Part shown: positions 25,225-34,737 of the stretch, piece after piece | Layout of the letters: the number at the start of each line of letters is the position of its first letter | Position numbering within the stretch: the stretch's first letter is position 1 | Source: Oxalobacter formigenes | Lineage (GTDB): Bacteria > Pseudomonadota > Gammaproteobacteria > Burkholderiales > Burkholderiaceae_D | Reading direction: 5' to 3' (one strand) | Assembly: GCF_027158485.1 (NCBI RefSeq) | Contig: NZ_JAMKYJ010000005.1 | Length of the DNA: 64,000 nt | Position numbers and translations under genes: made by a program | Notes under the pieces: generated by a model | What the model was told of the DNA's origin: nothing | What the model saw: only the letters and a program-made list of their open reading frames with translations | The model's database searches: none

Positions 25225-26526
25225 ATGGCCAGAAACGTAATAGTAGTCGGTACTCAATGGGGTGATGAAGGAAAAGGCAAGGTCGTCGACTGGTTGACAG
25301 ATCATGCGCAAGGTGTTGTCCGCTTTCAGGGAGGCCATAATGCCGGACATACACTGGTTATCGGTGGCCAGAAAACGGCATTGCAGCTGATCCCGTCCGG
25401 CATTATGCGTCCCGGCGTCGCCTGTTACATCGGTAACGGTTGCGTCCTTTCCCTTCCTGACCTGTTACGGGAAATCGACAAGCTGGAAGCCGTCGGAATC
25501 GAAGTTACCTCGCGCCTGAAAATTTCCGACGCATGCCCGGTGATTCTTCCTTACCACGTCGCTCTGGATCTGGCCCGTGAATTGAGACGCGGTGACGCCA
25601 AGATCGGCACGACCGGCAAGGGCATCGGCCCGGCTTACGAAGACAAGGTCGCCCGTCGCGCCATTCGTGTTGCCGACCTGTTGAATCCGGAAGTCTTTGC
25701 GGAAAAACTGAAACAGAATATGGATTACCATAATTTTGTTCTGGAAAATTACCTCAAGGTCGAACCGGTCAGCTACCAGAAAACATTAAACGACACGCTG
25801 GCTATCGTCCCGCGTATCAAACCGTTGATCGCCGATGTATCGACTGCATTGAATCGCGCTTATGAATCCGGTTCCAACCTTCTCTTTGAAGGCGCACAGG
25901 GCAGTCTGCTTGACGTCGATCACGGTACCTATCCTTACGTTACCTCCAGCAATTGCGTCGCAGGCAATGCGGCGGCAGGCGCCGGTATCGGGCCCGGCAT
26001 GCTGAACTACATTCTGGGCATTACCAAGGTTTATACAACTCGTGTCGGTTCCGGCCCATTCCCGTCCGAGCTGTCGACGGAAGAAGGCGTCGGCAAACAT
26101 CTTTCCGTTGTCGGTATGGAATTCGGTACGGTCACTGGCCGTCCTCGCCGTTGCGGCTGGTTCGATGCAGCCTTGCTGCGCCGTTCCGCACAATTGAACG
26201 GATTATCTGGTTTGTGTCTGACGAAGCTGGACGTTCTGGACGGTCTGGAGACCATCAGGATCTGTGTCGGGTACAAGATGGATGGCAAGGAAATTTCGAT
26301 TTTCCCATCCAATGGCGAAGACGCTTCCCGTTGCGAACCGATCTACGAGGAAATGCCGGGCTGGAAAGAAAATACCATCGGCACCAAATCGATGGATGCC
26401 CTGCCAGCCAATGCGCAGGCTTATATCAAACGCATTGAGGAGCTGGTCGGCAAACCGGTCGATATGGTTTCAACCGGCCCGGACCGCGAAGAAACACTGG
26501 TATTGCGCCATCCGTTCAAGGGCTGA
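25225..26526 (+). CDS. purA: Adenylosuccinate synthetase
   Basis: GTP-dependent joining of IMP and aspartate in AMP synthesis. The switch loop GTQWGDEGKGKVVDWL with catalytic Asp, GGHNAGHTLV with catalytic His, and TTGKGIGPAYEDKVAR are all present. 433 residues. Six bases after hisZ; it ends the co-directional run that began with ndk, ahead of a strong terminator. Confidence 0.97.
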   Translation: MARNVIVVGTQWGDEGKGKVVDWLTDHAQGVVRFQGGHNAGHTLVIGGQKTALQLIPSGIMRPGVACYIGNGCVLSLPDLLREIDKLEAVGIEVTSRLKISDACPVILPYHVALDLARELRRGDAKIGTTGKGIGPAYEDKVARRAIRVADLLNPEVFAEKLKQNMDYHNFVLENYLKVEPVSYQKTLNDTLAIVPRIKPLIADVSTALNRAYESGSNLLFEGAQGSLLDVDHGTYPYVTSSNCVAGNAAAGAGIGPGMLNYILGITKVYTTRVGSGPFPSELSTEEGVGKHLSVVGMEFGTVTGRPRRCGWFDAALLRRSAQLNGLSGLCLTKLDVLDGLETIRICVGYKMDGKEISIFPSNGEDASRCEPIYEEMPGWKENTIGTKSMDALPANAQAYIKRIEELVGKPVDMVSTGPDREETLVLRHPFKG

Positions 26527-26549
26527 TATTCAGCCTGAAACAGGAAACA

Positions 26550-26585
26550 AAAAAAGCCGGCTTCAAGCCGGCTTTTTTATTTTTT
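26550..26585. terminator. Bidirectional terminator between purA and pbpG
   Basis: GCCGGC stems (26556-26561 / 26567-26572) are extended by AAAAAA and TTTTTT on the two sides. The hairpin therefore has a U-run in both directions and serves both convergent genes. Confidence 0.88.
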
Positions 26586-26599
26586 ACATGGGATTTTCT

Positions 26600-27793
26600 T
26601 CAAACGTTAGGTTCGTTGCGTGCCAGCTGCTGATCGATGGAGGGCTGTTGTTGCCGGGTCAGCCAGTTGCGGATTCTCTGGGCGTCTGCGATACGGGAGC
26701 CCTTGCCTTTCGAGTCGAGGAATACCATGACAATCGGGCGCCCGTCGATAATCGCTTTCATGACCAGACATTGTCCCGCTTCGGAAATGTATCCGGTTTT
26801 CTGTAACTGGATTTGCCAGTTCGGGTTATGGACCAGCGCGTTGGTTGAACCGTATTGAAGCTGATGCAATCCGTCGTCGACCGAATAATGCGTATCGGTG
26901 GAATATTTCCGCAAAATGGGATACTGGGAAGCCGCCATGACCAGTTTGGCCAGATCACGGGCGCTGGCAACGTTTCCGCTGGACAGTCCACTGGAATCGA
27001 CGTAATTGGAATCCGACATGCCCAGAACCTGTGCCTTGATATTCATTGCCGAGACGAAGCCCTTCAGCCCACCCGGATAATTACGCCCCAATGCGGCAGC
27101 CGCACGGTTCTCGGAACTCATCAAAGCCAGATGGAGCAGATTGCCGCGGCTCATGCGGGTACCGACCTTGAGACGTGAACCGGTATGCTTGAGCATATCG
27201 ACGTCATCCTGCGTGATTTCAAGAATTTCATTCATGTCCTGCATCGATTCCACGACAACCAGAGCCGTCATCAGTTTGGTGACGGATGCCATAGGCAGGG
27301 CGATATTCGCGTTTTTCTCGAAAAGGATTTCCAGTTTCGATTCATCCACGATCAGCGCGGCGTTCGATCTCAGGGAGAGAGGATCAGGTGTGTTTTTCAG
27401 GCCAGCGAGATCGCCTGCCGAAAAACGGGTGATGATAGGAGGCGCAGGTCTCAGGGAAACACGTCTTATATAGGCTTTTCCATGAGAGCCCCGGCGATCG
27501 TGCATGACCAGTTTTTTCGAGACAATCTTGCCTGAACGGGCCGTCACGATTTTTTTGCTTTTGCTGTTTCTGGCCTCTTTGACGTTGGCCTTCTGTTTTG
27601 AGACCGCTTTCTGGCCTGTTTTCTGTTTCGCGACCGGAGCGGCGATTTTGCCTTTTTTCCTGGCGGGAGCGACTTTTGCAGTCGTGGTTTTCTTAGGAGT
27701 CTTGTTGACCTTCTTGGTCGCAGCAAACCCAAGTGGTGCAGTGCAGACACAGAGTATTACAAGTGATAGCAGTCCACTTTTGAATTTATGCAT
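26600..27793 (-). CDS. pbpG: D-alanyl-D-alanine endopeptidase, PBP7 type
   Basis: Low-molecular-mass penicillin-binding protein trimming peptidoglycan cross-links. 397 residues from the ATG at 27793. A signal peptide (to about LGFAA, residue 25) is followed by an unusually long Lys/Ala/Thr-rich linker (about 27-110). The peptidase S11 domain has Ser170-x-x-Lys173 (ASVTKL), SxN (Ser227-Glu-Asn229) and Lys332-Thr-Gly. An ORF start 60 bases upstream is rejected because AAAGGAG lies five bases before this ATG. The E. coli PBP7 is about 90 residues shorter, mainly through lacking this linker. Confidence 0.92.
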   Translation of the reverse strand: MHKFKSGLLSLVILCVCTAPLGFAATKKVNKTPKKTTTAKVAPARKKGKIAAPVAKQKTGQKAVSKQKANVKEARNSKSKKIVTARSGKIVSKKLVMHDRRGSHGKAYIRRVSLRPAPPIITRFSAGDLAGLKNTPDPLSLRSNAALIVDESKLEILFEKNANIALPMASVTKLMTALVVVESMQDMNEILEITQDDVDMLKHTGSRLKVGTRMSRGNLLHLALMSSENRAAAALGRNYPGGLKGFVSAMNIKAQVLGMSDSNYVDSSGLSSGNVASARDLAKLVMAASQYPILRKYSTDTHYSVDDGLHQLQYGSTNALVHNPNWQIQLQKTGYISEAGQCLVMKAIIDGRPIVMVFLDSKGKGSRIADAQRIRNWLTRQQQPSIDQQLARNEPNV

Positions 27794-27826
27794 GGCGTAC
27801 TCCTTTGAAAATGTACGCCCAGTATA
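27794..27826 (-). promoter_or_regulatory. RBS hairpin and -10 element of pbpG
   Basis: On the minus strand a TATACT hexamer (27826-27821) is followed at once by GGCGTAC (27819-27813), a 12-base loop and GTACGCC (27800-27794) directly before the ATG. The seven-base perfect stem encloses the AAAGGAG ribosome-binding site in its loop and 3' arm edge. It could be an mRNA hairpin controlling translation or a DNA operator over the start of transcription. A TTGATT lies 21 bases upstream of the -10, too far for a standard -35. Confidence 0.5.
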
Positions 27827-28031
27827 CAAAAAAAGTGTATTTTCCTGAATCAAAAAATTGAAAAAAACTGCGTAAAGGCAAATAGTTAAGATGGTTTGTT
27901 TAATTTGAATGCGAAGTTTGGCTTTTTAGGGAAAATATTGATGAAAAGGCTTACTATTTGTTTCGATTCATAACGGGGCCTTATCGTCCGAATGTTATGA
28001 TGTCGTCTTTAACGGGGAAAGATTTTTATCT

Positions 28032-31000
28032 GTGGAATTAACGGCCATCAAATTGTCGGGTTTCAAGTCGTTTGTCGATCCCACAACGATCCGGGTCAAT
28101 GGAAAACTGGTCGGCGTTGTCGGGCCAAATGGCTGTGGCAAATCGAATATCATCGACGCAGTCCGCTGGGTGCTGGGAGAGTCCCGGGCTTCGGAATTGC
28201 GCGGTGAGTCGATGCATGACGTTATTTTCAACGGTACGACGCAGCGCAAGCCAGCCGGTCGGGCTTCGGTTGAACTCATTTTCGACAATACGGATGGACG
28301 AATTGCAGGTCAGTGGGGGCAATACGGTGAGCTGGCGGTTAAGCGCGTCCTGACGCGGGAAGGCGGCTCGACTTATTTCATCAATAACGTTGCCGTGCGT
28401 CGCAGGGACATTCAGGATATTTTTCTGGGTACCGGACTGGGCCCGAGAGCCTACGCCATTATCGGGCAGGGTATGATAGCGCGCATCATCGAAGCGCGTC
28501 CGGAAGAACTTCGTACCTTTCTTGAAGAAGCGGCGGGCGTGTCCAAATACCGGGAACGTCGCCGGGAGACAGAAAACCGCCTTTTCGATACCCGTGAAAA
28601 TCTGAACCGGGTATCCGATATCCTGCATGAACTGGACCAGAGTCTTGAAAAACTGAAAGTTCAGGCCGATCTTGCAGAGCGTTATCATCAGCTTAAAGAG
28701 ACGCAGGAAAGACAGCAGAAATTATTGTGGTTTCTTCAGAAAAAAAACGCATTGAAGGAACAATCCGAACTGGCCTTTGAAATCGGAAAGGAACAGACCG
28801 TTCTGGAAATGCTTTCTGCCGATATGTTCAAACATGAAGCGGAACTCGAAAAACTGAGGCAGATTCACGATTTCGCCAACGAGAGTGTACACAAGGCACA
28901 AGGTGATTTGTACCAGACGAATTCCGAAATCGGCAGTCTCGAGGCCCAGATTCGTTATGTCATCGAGTCCAGAAAACGTTTGCAGGCACAGATCGTTTCT
29001 TATACCGAACAAAAAGATCAATGGACGAAACAAATCAGCTCTTTCGTCGATGAAGCGAATGAAGGAAAAGACAATCTCGTCGAACTGTCGCAGCAAAAGG
29101 AAATTGCCCACGAGCTTTTCCTGCAACAGCAGGAAGAAATGCCAGGCCTTGAAAATGAACTGGATATACTGAGGGAACAGGCACAGGAAATGCATGACCA
29201 TATTGTGCAGATCCGGCAGCAGATTGCCGTGGCGTCAACCAATCATAAAAACCTGTCGACAAACCTTTTCGACTGCCAGTCGCGGCGGGAAAAACTGCTT
29301 TCCCAAAAAGAACAGATCGACGTACCCGATATGGAAGAACTGGCTTTCCTTAAGCAGGAAAAAGCCGAGGCTGAACAACAGCTTGAAGAGCTGCGATTTA
29401 CTGAAGAGTCGCAACGTGACCTCGTGCCTGAATTTGAAGAAAGCTGTATTGAAATCGAAAAACGTCTTAAAGAATGCAATGCCGCCTGTATTCAGGAAGA
29501 AGCACGGCTTCTGGCCCTGAAGCAGATTCAGGAAAAAACGCAGGGAACCGGCAAAGCGCAAGGCTGGCTGGAGAAACATGGATTGTCCGATTTTCATCCT
29601 CTCTGGCAGGATATCCAAATTGAGACCGGATGGGAAACGGCACTGGAATCGGTACTGATGGAACGGATTTTTGCGCGGGGATTGTCGTCACTGGACTGGA
29701 CAGAGTCTTTTCTGAAAGACAAACCGCCCGTTAAAACCTGTTTTTTTGCTTCGGATTCTGAAAACCGGATGCGTAAAGAAGAGGCTTCGCAACCGTACGA
29801 ATCTTTCTCGTCAAGGATTCAATACCAGAATGACCGGATACGACCTGTTCTGGAAAACTGGTTATACGGTGTGTATGCCATCGATAGCATGAATGAAGCG
29901 CTTTCCCGTCGAAAAACGCTGCCGGATGGAGCCTGTTTCATTTTGCCTGACGGCCATATTATCGACCGGTACAGTGTCCGGTTTTTTGCCGCCGAATCCG
30001 AAAGTGAAGGGGTGTTTTCACGCCAGCAGGAGATAACGCGACTGGAAGAATCTCATCAAAAACACAAACTGGAACAATCCCGTCTGATTGAGGAGTTCCG
30101 GGGAGCTGAGTCGCGCCTGAAAGAACTGAATTCGAAAATACAGCACATTCATTCGGAAACGAATGTGCAGGTTCAGCGGCTTCACGATCTCCAGATGAAG
30201 ATCTTAAAGCTTGAAGAACTGAACCGTCGTTTTAAGGACCAGAGTGAACAGATAGACACGGCATTGGCCGAACTGGATGAATTCAGGCAGGAAAAGGAAC
30301 TCGAACTTGCCGGGGAAGAAAAGCGGCTTGAAGAACTGGATATGACGCTGGGCGAATGGCAGCAAAAAGAAGCGGATTTTCTGGAAACGGTTGCGGGCAA
30401 GGAAGATGAACTCAAGGTTTTGCGGGAAAAAGTGCATCAGGCTGAACGCTCGGCGCAACAGGCGGAATATGACGAGCGAGCGCTTGTCAAACGTCTGGAC
30501 GAACTGGCAAGACAGATTGAAACGGCTGAAAAACAGGTTCAGATGGTGTCCGGCAGTCTCAATCAGGGACAGCTGGAATTGCAGGATCTGGATGACAAGG
30601 TCGCACAGGAAAATCTGCAGGTATTGCTTGACCGGCGTATGACGCAGGAAGAGGCGCTTGCCCAGTCGAGGCAACATCTGGATGATCTGGCAGGGCAACT
30701 GCGAACTTTGATGGAGCGAAGGCTTCAAACAGAACGAAGTTTGCAGCCTCAACGGGATAAAATAGTGGCTGTGCAATTGAAAGAGCAGGCCGCCCGGATC
30801 AACGTCGAGCAGTTCGATCAGAAATTGCTCGAGGCGGGTGCCGATATCGTCGCTTTGAATAACATGTTGCCGGACAATGCGCGGGTTTCGACGTTTCAGA
30901 CCGAAATCGGACGTTTGAATGCGGAAATCGACGGACTGGGACCGGTCAATCTCGGGGCGGCAATCGAATTGAACGAGGCAAGCAACCGCAAAAAATATCT

Positions 31001-31562
31001 GGAAGAACAGTTTCAGGATTTGACGGATGCGATTGCAACGCTGGAAGATGCCATCAGGCGTATTGACCGGGAAACGAGGAGCCTGTTGAAAAACACGTTC
31101 GATGAGGTCAATCAGTCCTTAAATGAACTTTTCCCGGTATTGTTTGGGGGCGGCCATGCTCAACTGAGCATGACGGGAGAAGAAATTCTCGATGCCGGAA
31201 TCCAGATTATGGCTCAGCCACCGGGCAAAAAAAATGCGACAATTCACCTGCTCTCGGGTGGAGAAAAAGCCCTGACCGCGATAGCATTGGTTTTTTCCTT
31301 GTTCAAGCTGAATCCGGCTCCGTTTTGCCTGCTTGACGAGGTGGATGCACCTCTGGATGATGCCAATACGGAACGTTTTAGCAATATGGTGACGAAGATG
31401 TCGTCACAAACGCAGTTTTTGTATATTTCTCATAATAGAATTGCAATGGAAATGGCAGAAGAACTGGTCGGTGTCACGATGCAGGAACAGGGCGTTTCCC
31501 GCATCGTGACAGTGGATATCAACGATGCTGCAAACTTTTCAGATGAGGTTTTAAGAGCATGA
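28032..31562 (+). CDS. smc: Chromosome segregation protein SMC
   Basis: ATPase that compacts and segregates chromosomes. 1176 residues: N-terminal Walker A (GPNGCGKSN), long coiled coils on both sides of a hinge (about 500-660), then the signature LSGGEKALTAIAL and Walker B (PFCLLDEVDAPLDD). The start is GTG 28032, where VELTAIKLSGFKSFVDPT matches the family. The stop overlaps the next ORF start by four bases. It replaces MukB in this lineage. Confidence 0.96.
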   Translation: MELTAIKLSGFKSFVDPTTIRVNGKLVGVVGPNGCGKSNIIDAVRWVLGESRASELRGESMHDVIFNGTTQRKPAGRASVELIFDNTDGRIAGQWGQYGELAVKRVLTREGGSTYFINNVAVRRRDIQDIFLGTGLGPRAYAIIGQGMIARIIEARPEELRTFLEEAAGVSKYRERRRETENRLFDTRENLNRVSDILHELDQSLEKLKVQADLAERYHQLKETQERQQKLLWFLQKKNALKEQSELAFEIGKEQTVLEMLSADMFKHEAELEKLRQIHDFANESVHKAQGDLYQTNSEIGSLEAQIRYVIESRKRLQAQIVSYTEQKDQWTKQISSFVDEANEGKDNLVELSQQKEIAHELFLQQQEEMPGLENELDILREQAQEMHDHIVQIRQQIAVASTNHKNLSTNLFDCQSRREKLLSQKEQIDVPDMEELAFLKQEKAEAEQQLEELRFTEESQRDLVPEFEESCIEIEKRLKECNAACIQEEARLLALKQIQEKTQGTGKAQGWLEKHGLSDFHPLWQDIQIETGWETALESVLMERIFARGLSSLDWTESFLKDKPPVKTCFFASDSENRMRKEEASQPYESFSSRIQYQNDRIRPVLENWLYGVYAIDSMNEALSRRKTLPDGACFILPDGHIIDRYSVRFFAAESESEGVFSRQQEITRLEESHQKHKLEQSRLIEEFRGAESRLKELNSKIQHIHSETNVQVQRLHDLQMKILKLEELNRRFKDQSEQIDTALAELDEFRQEKELELAGEEKRLEELDMTLGEWQQKEADFLETVAGKEDELKVLREKVHQAERSAQQAEYDERALVKRLDELARQIETAEKQVQMVSGSLNQGQLELQDLDDKVAQENLQVLLDRRMTQEEALAQSRQHLDDLAGQLRTLMERRLQTERSLQPQRDKIVAVQLKEQAARINVEQFDQKLLEAGADIVALNNMLPDNARVSTFQTEIGRLNAEIDGLGPVNLGAAIELNEASNRKKYLEEQFQDLTDAIATLEDAIRRIDRETRSLLKNTFDEVNQSLNELFPVLFGGGHAQLSMTGEEILDAGIQIMAQPPGKKNATIHLLSGGEKALTAIALVFSLFKLNPAPFCLLDEVDAPLDDANTERFSNMVTKMSSQTQFLYISHNRIAMEMAEELVGVTMQEQGVSRIVTVDINDAANFSDEVLRA

Positions 31563-32677
31563 CAGATTTACAGGCAAGTTTAATTGGAATCGGCGTGGCA
31601 ATCGTTGTGGGTGTCATTGCCTACAATAAATGGCAGGAATATCGTGCCAAAAAACACGTCGAGAGGGCTTTTTCCGATCCTGTTGACGATGTCCTGATGA
31701 AAACGGGGACAGCAGAAACGGGTGCGCAGCGTCAGGAACCTGTTCTTGACGGGTTTGCCGCTACCAGAGACAAAATGGAACCCAGTCTGGGAGAAAGCGC
31801 TTCTCAGCAGGAAGAAGGTATTTCTGCTGAAAAGAGCGTTTCCGACGATGCCGGTTTTTCCGAAAAAGACGAGCTTCCTGTCGATGAACTGATCGATTGT
31901 GAAATTTTGATGTCACTGGAAGAACCTGCCCGTTCCGAAAAACTTCTGACCCAGCTCCAGACCTTGCGTTATACCGGCAACAAGCCGGTTCATTTTGTCG
32001 GACTGGTGGAAGATGAACAGGGACAGACAAGCTGGCAGGCTGTCGTTCCCGGAAAGACCTATACCCAGTTGAAGGCGGGTGTCCAGCTGGCAAACAGAAC
32101 CAGTGCCTTGAATGAAATCGAATTTTCCGAATTGCTGATGCGTTTGCGACAGATCGCGGATGTGATCGGGGCAGAACCGGAAATCCCTGAAATGTCGGAT
32201 GTGACAGAAAAGGCAAAACAATTGTTCCAGTTCGTTGCCGATCATGATGCCAAACTCGGCATCAGTATCCGAAGCAATGGCGCTCCCTGGCAAGTGGCTA
32301 CCTTGAATGCTGCACTGGAAAAACAGGGATTCGAGTTGAGACCGGATGGCCTGTTTGTCATGAAAGACAGGCAAAACGGTCAGACCTTGTTTACGCTTTC
32401 CACCAATGAATTGCCTGCCTCTGAAATTGCGACACGCCTGACTTTGTTGCTGGACGTGCCTTGCGTAGCGCCGGAAAAAGACGGTTTCGGGCAGATGATC
32501 CAGTGTGCCAAAGCCCTTTGCGTCCGGCTGGACGGTTCCCTGATCGACGATGGCAACCAGTTGTTGAATGACTCTTTCCTTGAAGAGATTTCAGGACAGG
32601 TCAAGGATTTCTACAGTGAAATGCATGCCTGTACGATTCCTGCCGGTTCCACCCGTGCCATGAGACTTTTTAACTGA
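31559..32677 (+). CDS. zipA: Cell division protein ZipA
   Basis: 372 residues. A short N-terminus and membrane helix (about 8-24, IGIGVAIVVGVIAYNKW) precede a charged linker and a C-terminal domain (about 225-365) matching the FtsZ-binding ZipA fold, with LGISIRSNGAPWQV and GLFVMKDRQNGQTLFTLS. ZipA tethers FtsZ to the membrane. In betaproteobacteria this divergent zipA lies between smc and ligA, as here; it overlaps smc and abuts ligA. Confidence 0.85.
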   Translation: MTDLQASLIGIGVAIVVGVIAYNKWQEYRAKKHVERAFSDPVDDVLMKTGTAETGAQRQEPVLDGFAATRDKMEPSLGESASQQEEGISAEKSVSDDAGFSEKDELPVDELIDCEILMSLEEPARSEKLLTQLQTLRYTGNKPVHFVGLVEDEQGQTSWQAVVPGKTYTQLKAGVQLANRTSALNEIEFSELLMRLRQIADVIGAEPEIPEMSDVTEKAKQLFQFVADHDAKLGISIRSNGAPWQVATLNAALEKQGFELRPDGLFVMKDRQNGQTLFTLSTNELPASEIATRLTLLLDVPCVAPEKDGFGQMIQCAKALCVRLDGSLIDDGNQLLNDSFLEEISGQVKDFYSEMHACTIPAGSTRAMRLFN

Positions 32678-32679
32678 TC

Positions 32680-34737
32680 ATGCAAACGGAATTGTTTGCC
32701 GGTGACCAGAATTCCGTATCTTTAGCGGAACAGGCCGCCCGTTTGCGCAGCGAAATCGAGCGTTACAATATTGCCTATTATGTCCTCGATGCGCCGATTG
32801 TTCCCGACTCGGAATATGACCGGCTTTTCAGGCAATTGCAGGAACTGGAAAAGGCCCATCCTGAACTGGTCGTTCCCGACTCGCCGACACAACGGGTAGG
32901 CGGCTTGCCGCTGGCCCAGTTCGAAAAAGTCGAACACAAAATCCCGATGCTTTCCCTTCAGAATGGCTTGTCTGAAGAAGAGGTCGCCGCCTTCGACAAG
33001 CGTATTTCAGATGAACTGGATGGTGAAAATGTCGAATACGAAGCGGAACTCAAGTTTGACGGCCTCGCTGTCAATTTGCGTTATGAAAACGGTCTTCTTG
33101 TTCAGGCAGCCACACGTGGAGATGGAACATCCGGTGAAAATATCACCAATAACATCAAAACGGTTCGCACCATACCGCTCAGGCTTTCCGATTTGGCACC
33201 TCCCGAGGTACTGGAGGTGAGGGGGGAAGTATTGATGTTCAAAAAGGATTTTCACGACCTGAACCGTCGGCAGCGTGAGAATGAACAGAAAGAATTCGTC
33301 AATCCCCGCAATGCAGCGGCAGGGAGTTTGCGCCAGCTTGATTCGCAAATCACAGCGACCCGACAGCTCAGGTTCTTTGCCTATGGATTAGGGGAACTCA
33401 AAGGTTCTCCATTGCCACGATCGCAAAGCGCTCTTTTAGACTGGTTCGTGCAACTGGGAATCCCGGTGTGCGATGAGCGCAAAGTAGTCAAAGGCTTCAA
33501 AGGCCTGATGGGTTTCTTCAATCGTATCGAAGAAAAACGGGAATCCCTCCCTTATGAAATCGATGGCGTCGTTTACAAGGTCAACAGCATAGCCGAACAG
33601 CAAAAACTGGGGTTTATTTCACGTGCACCCCGCTTTGCCATCGCGCATAAATTTCCGGCGCAGGAAGTGTTGACAGAAGTGCTGGATATCGATGTACAGG
33701 TGGGACGTACTGGTGCGATTACCCCAGTCGCCCGATTAAAGCCTGTTTTCGTGGGAGGTGTGACCGTAACGAATGCCACGTTGCATAATGAAGATGAAGT
33801 GCGGCGAAAAGACGTCCGGATCGGTGATACGGTGATCGTCAGGCGTGCCGGAGACGTCATTCCGGAAGTGCTCGCAGTTGTGCCTGAACGCAGGCAAGCC
33901 GATGCGCGTGAATTCGTTATGCCGACAGTCTGCCCTGTTTGCGGATCGCCCATTATCCGTCCTGAAGACGAAGCAATCGCTCGTTGTTCCGGTGGCTGGA
34001 TAAAATGCCCGGCCCAGAAAAAGGGTGGTCTTCTCCTTTTTGTGTCGAGAAAAGCTCTGGGGATTGAAGGGCTCGGTGAGCAATTAATCGATCAGTTAGT
34101 CGATAAAAATGTCATCAATGACGCTGCCGACCTTTACACGCTCGATCTGGAAACCTTGTCTCAACTGGACAGAATGGCCGAGAAATCGGCATCCAACCTG
34201 TTAGGTGAACTTGAAAAATCGAAAAAAACGACGTTTGCCCGTTTTTTGTATGCACTTGGAATCAGGCATGTCGGTGAGGCTACTGCGCGGGCTTTGGCCG
34301 GGTATTTTGGAAATCTGGCGAATCTCAGACAGGCATCTGAAGAACAATTGCTGGAGGTAGCCGATATCGGGCCGATTGTGGCGGCGTCGATCAAACAGTT
34401 CTTTTCGGATGAACGAAATCTGGCGCTTGTTGACAAATTACTGGGCGTCGGGCTTCATTGGCCGGAACATGAAATGAAGGAAAAGCCGGAAGAGCTTCCA
34501 TTTCAAAACAAAAAATTCGTTTTGACAGGAACCCTTCCTTCATTGACGCGGGACGCAGCGGCTGAAATAATCCGGAATCTGGGAGGAAAAGTCAGCAGTT
34601 CCGTTTCCAGAAATACCGATTATGTTCTGGCGGGAAGTGAACCGGGCAGCAAATTGGCGAAAGCCGAAGAACTGGGTGTCCGGGTTATTGATGAAAACGA
34701 ATTTTTGCAACTTGTAAAAAATGACAAAAGTAACTAA
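32680..34737 (+). CDS. ligA: NAD-dependent DNA ligase
   Basis: Seals nicks in replication and repair. The adenylation-domain lysine is Lys125 in KFDGLA. The OB fold, a four-Cys zinc finger (CPVC, then ARC and KCPA), the helix-hairpin-helix region and a C-terminal BRCT domain (from about residue 605, FVLTGTLPSLTRDAA) follow. 685 residues, normal. It begins two bases after zipA, and its 3' end overlaps galU by 17 bases. Confidence 0.96.
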   Translation: MQTELFAGDQNSVSLAEQAARLRSEIERYNIAYYVLDAPIVPDSEYDRLFRQLQELEKAHPELVVPDSPTQRVGGLPLAQFEKVEHKIPMLSLQNGLSEEEVAAFDKRISDELDGENVEYEAELKFDGLAVNLRYENGLLVQAATRGDGTSGENITNNIKTVRTIPLRLSDLAPPEVLEVRGEVLMFKKDFHDLNRRQRENEQKEFVNPRNAAAGSLRQLDSQITATRQLRFFAYGLGELKGSPLPRSQSALLDWFVQLGIPVCDERKVVKGFKGLMGFFNRIEEKRESLPYEIDGVVYKVNSIAEQQKLGFISRAPRFAIAHKFPAQEVLTEVLDIDVQVGRTGAITPVARLKPVFVGGVTVTNATLHNEDEVRRKDVRIGDTVIVRRAGDVIPEVLAVVPERRQADAREFVMPTVCPVCGSPIIRPEDEAIARCSGGWIKCPAQKKGGLLLFVSRKALGIEGLGEQLIDQLVDKNVINDAADLYTLDLETLSQLDRMAEKSASNLLGELEKSKKTTFARFLYALGIRHVGEATARALAGYFGNLANLRQASEEQLLEVADIGPIVAASIKQFFSDERNLALVDKLLGVGLHWPEHEMKEKPEELPFQNKKFVLTGTLPSLTRDAAAEIIRNLGGKVSSSVSRNTDYVLAGSEPGSKLAKAEELGVRVIDENEFLQLVKNDKSN

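Noticed and set aside
24394..25350. 318-residue open frame antisense to hisZ and the start of purA
   Set aside because: Covers two well-supported genes and shows no family features.
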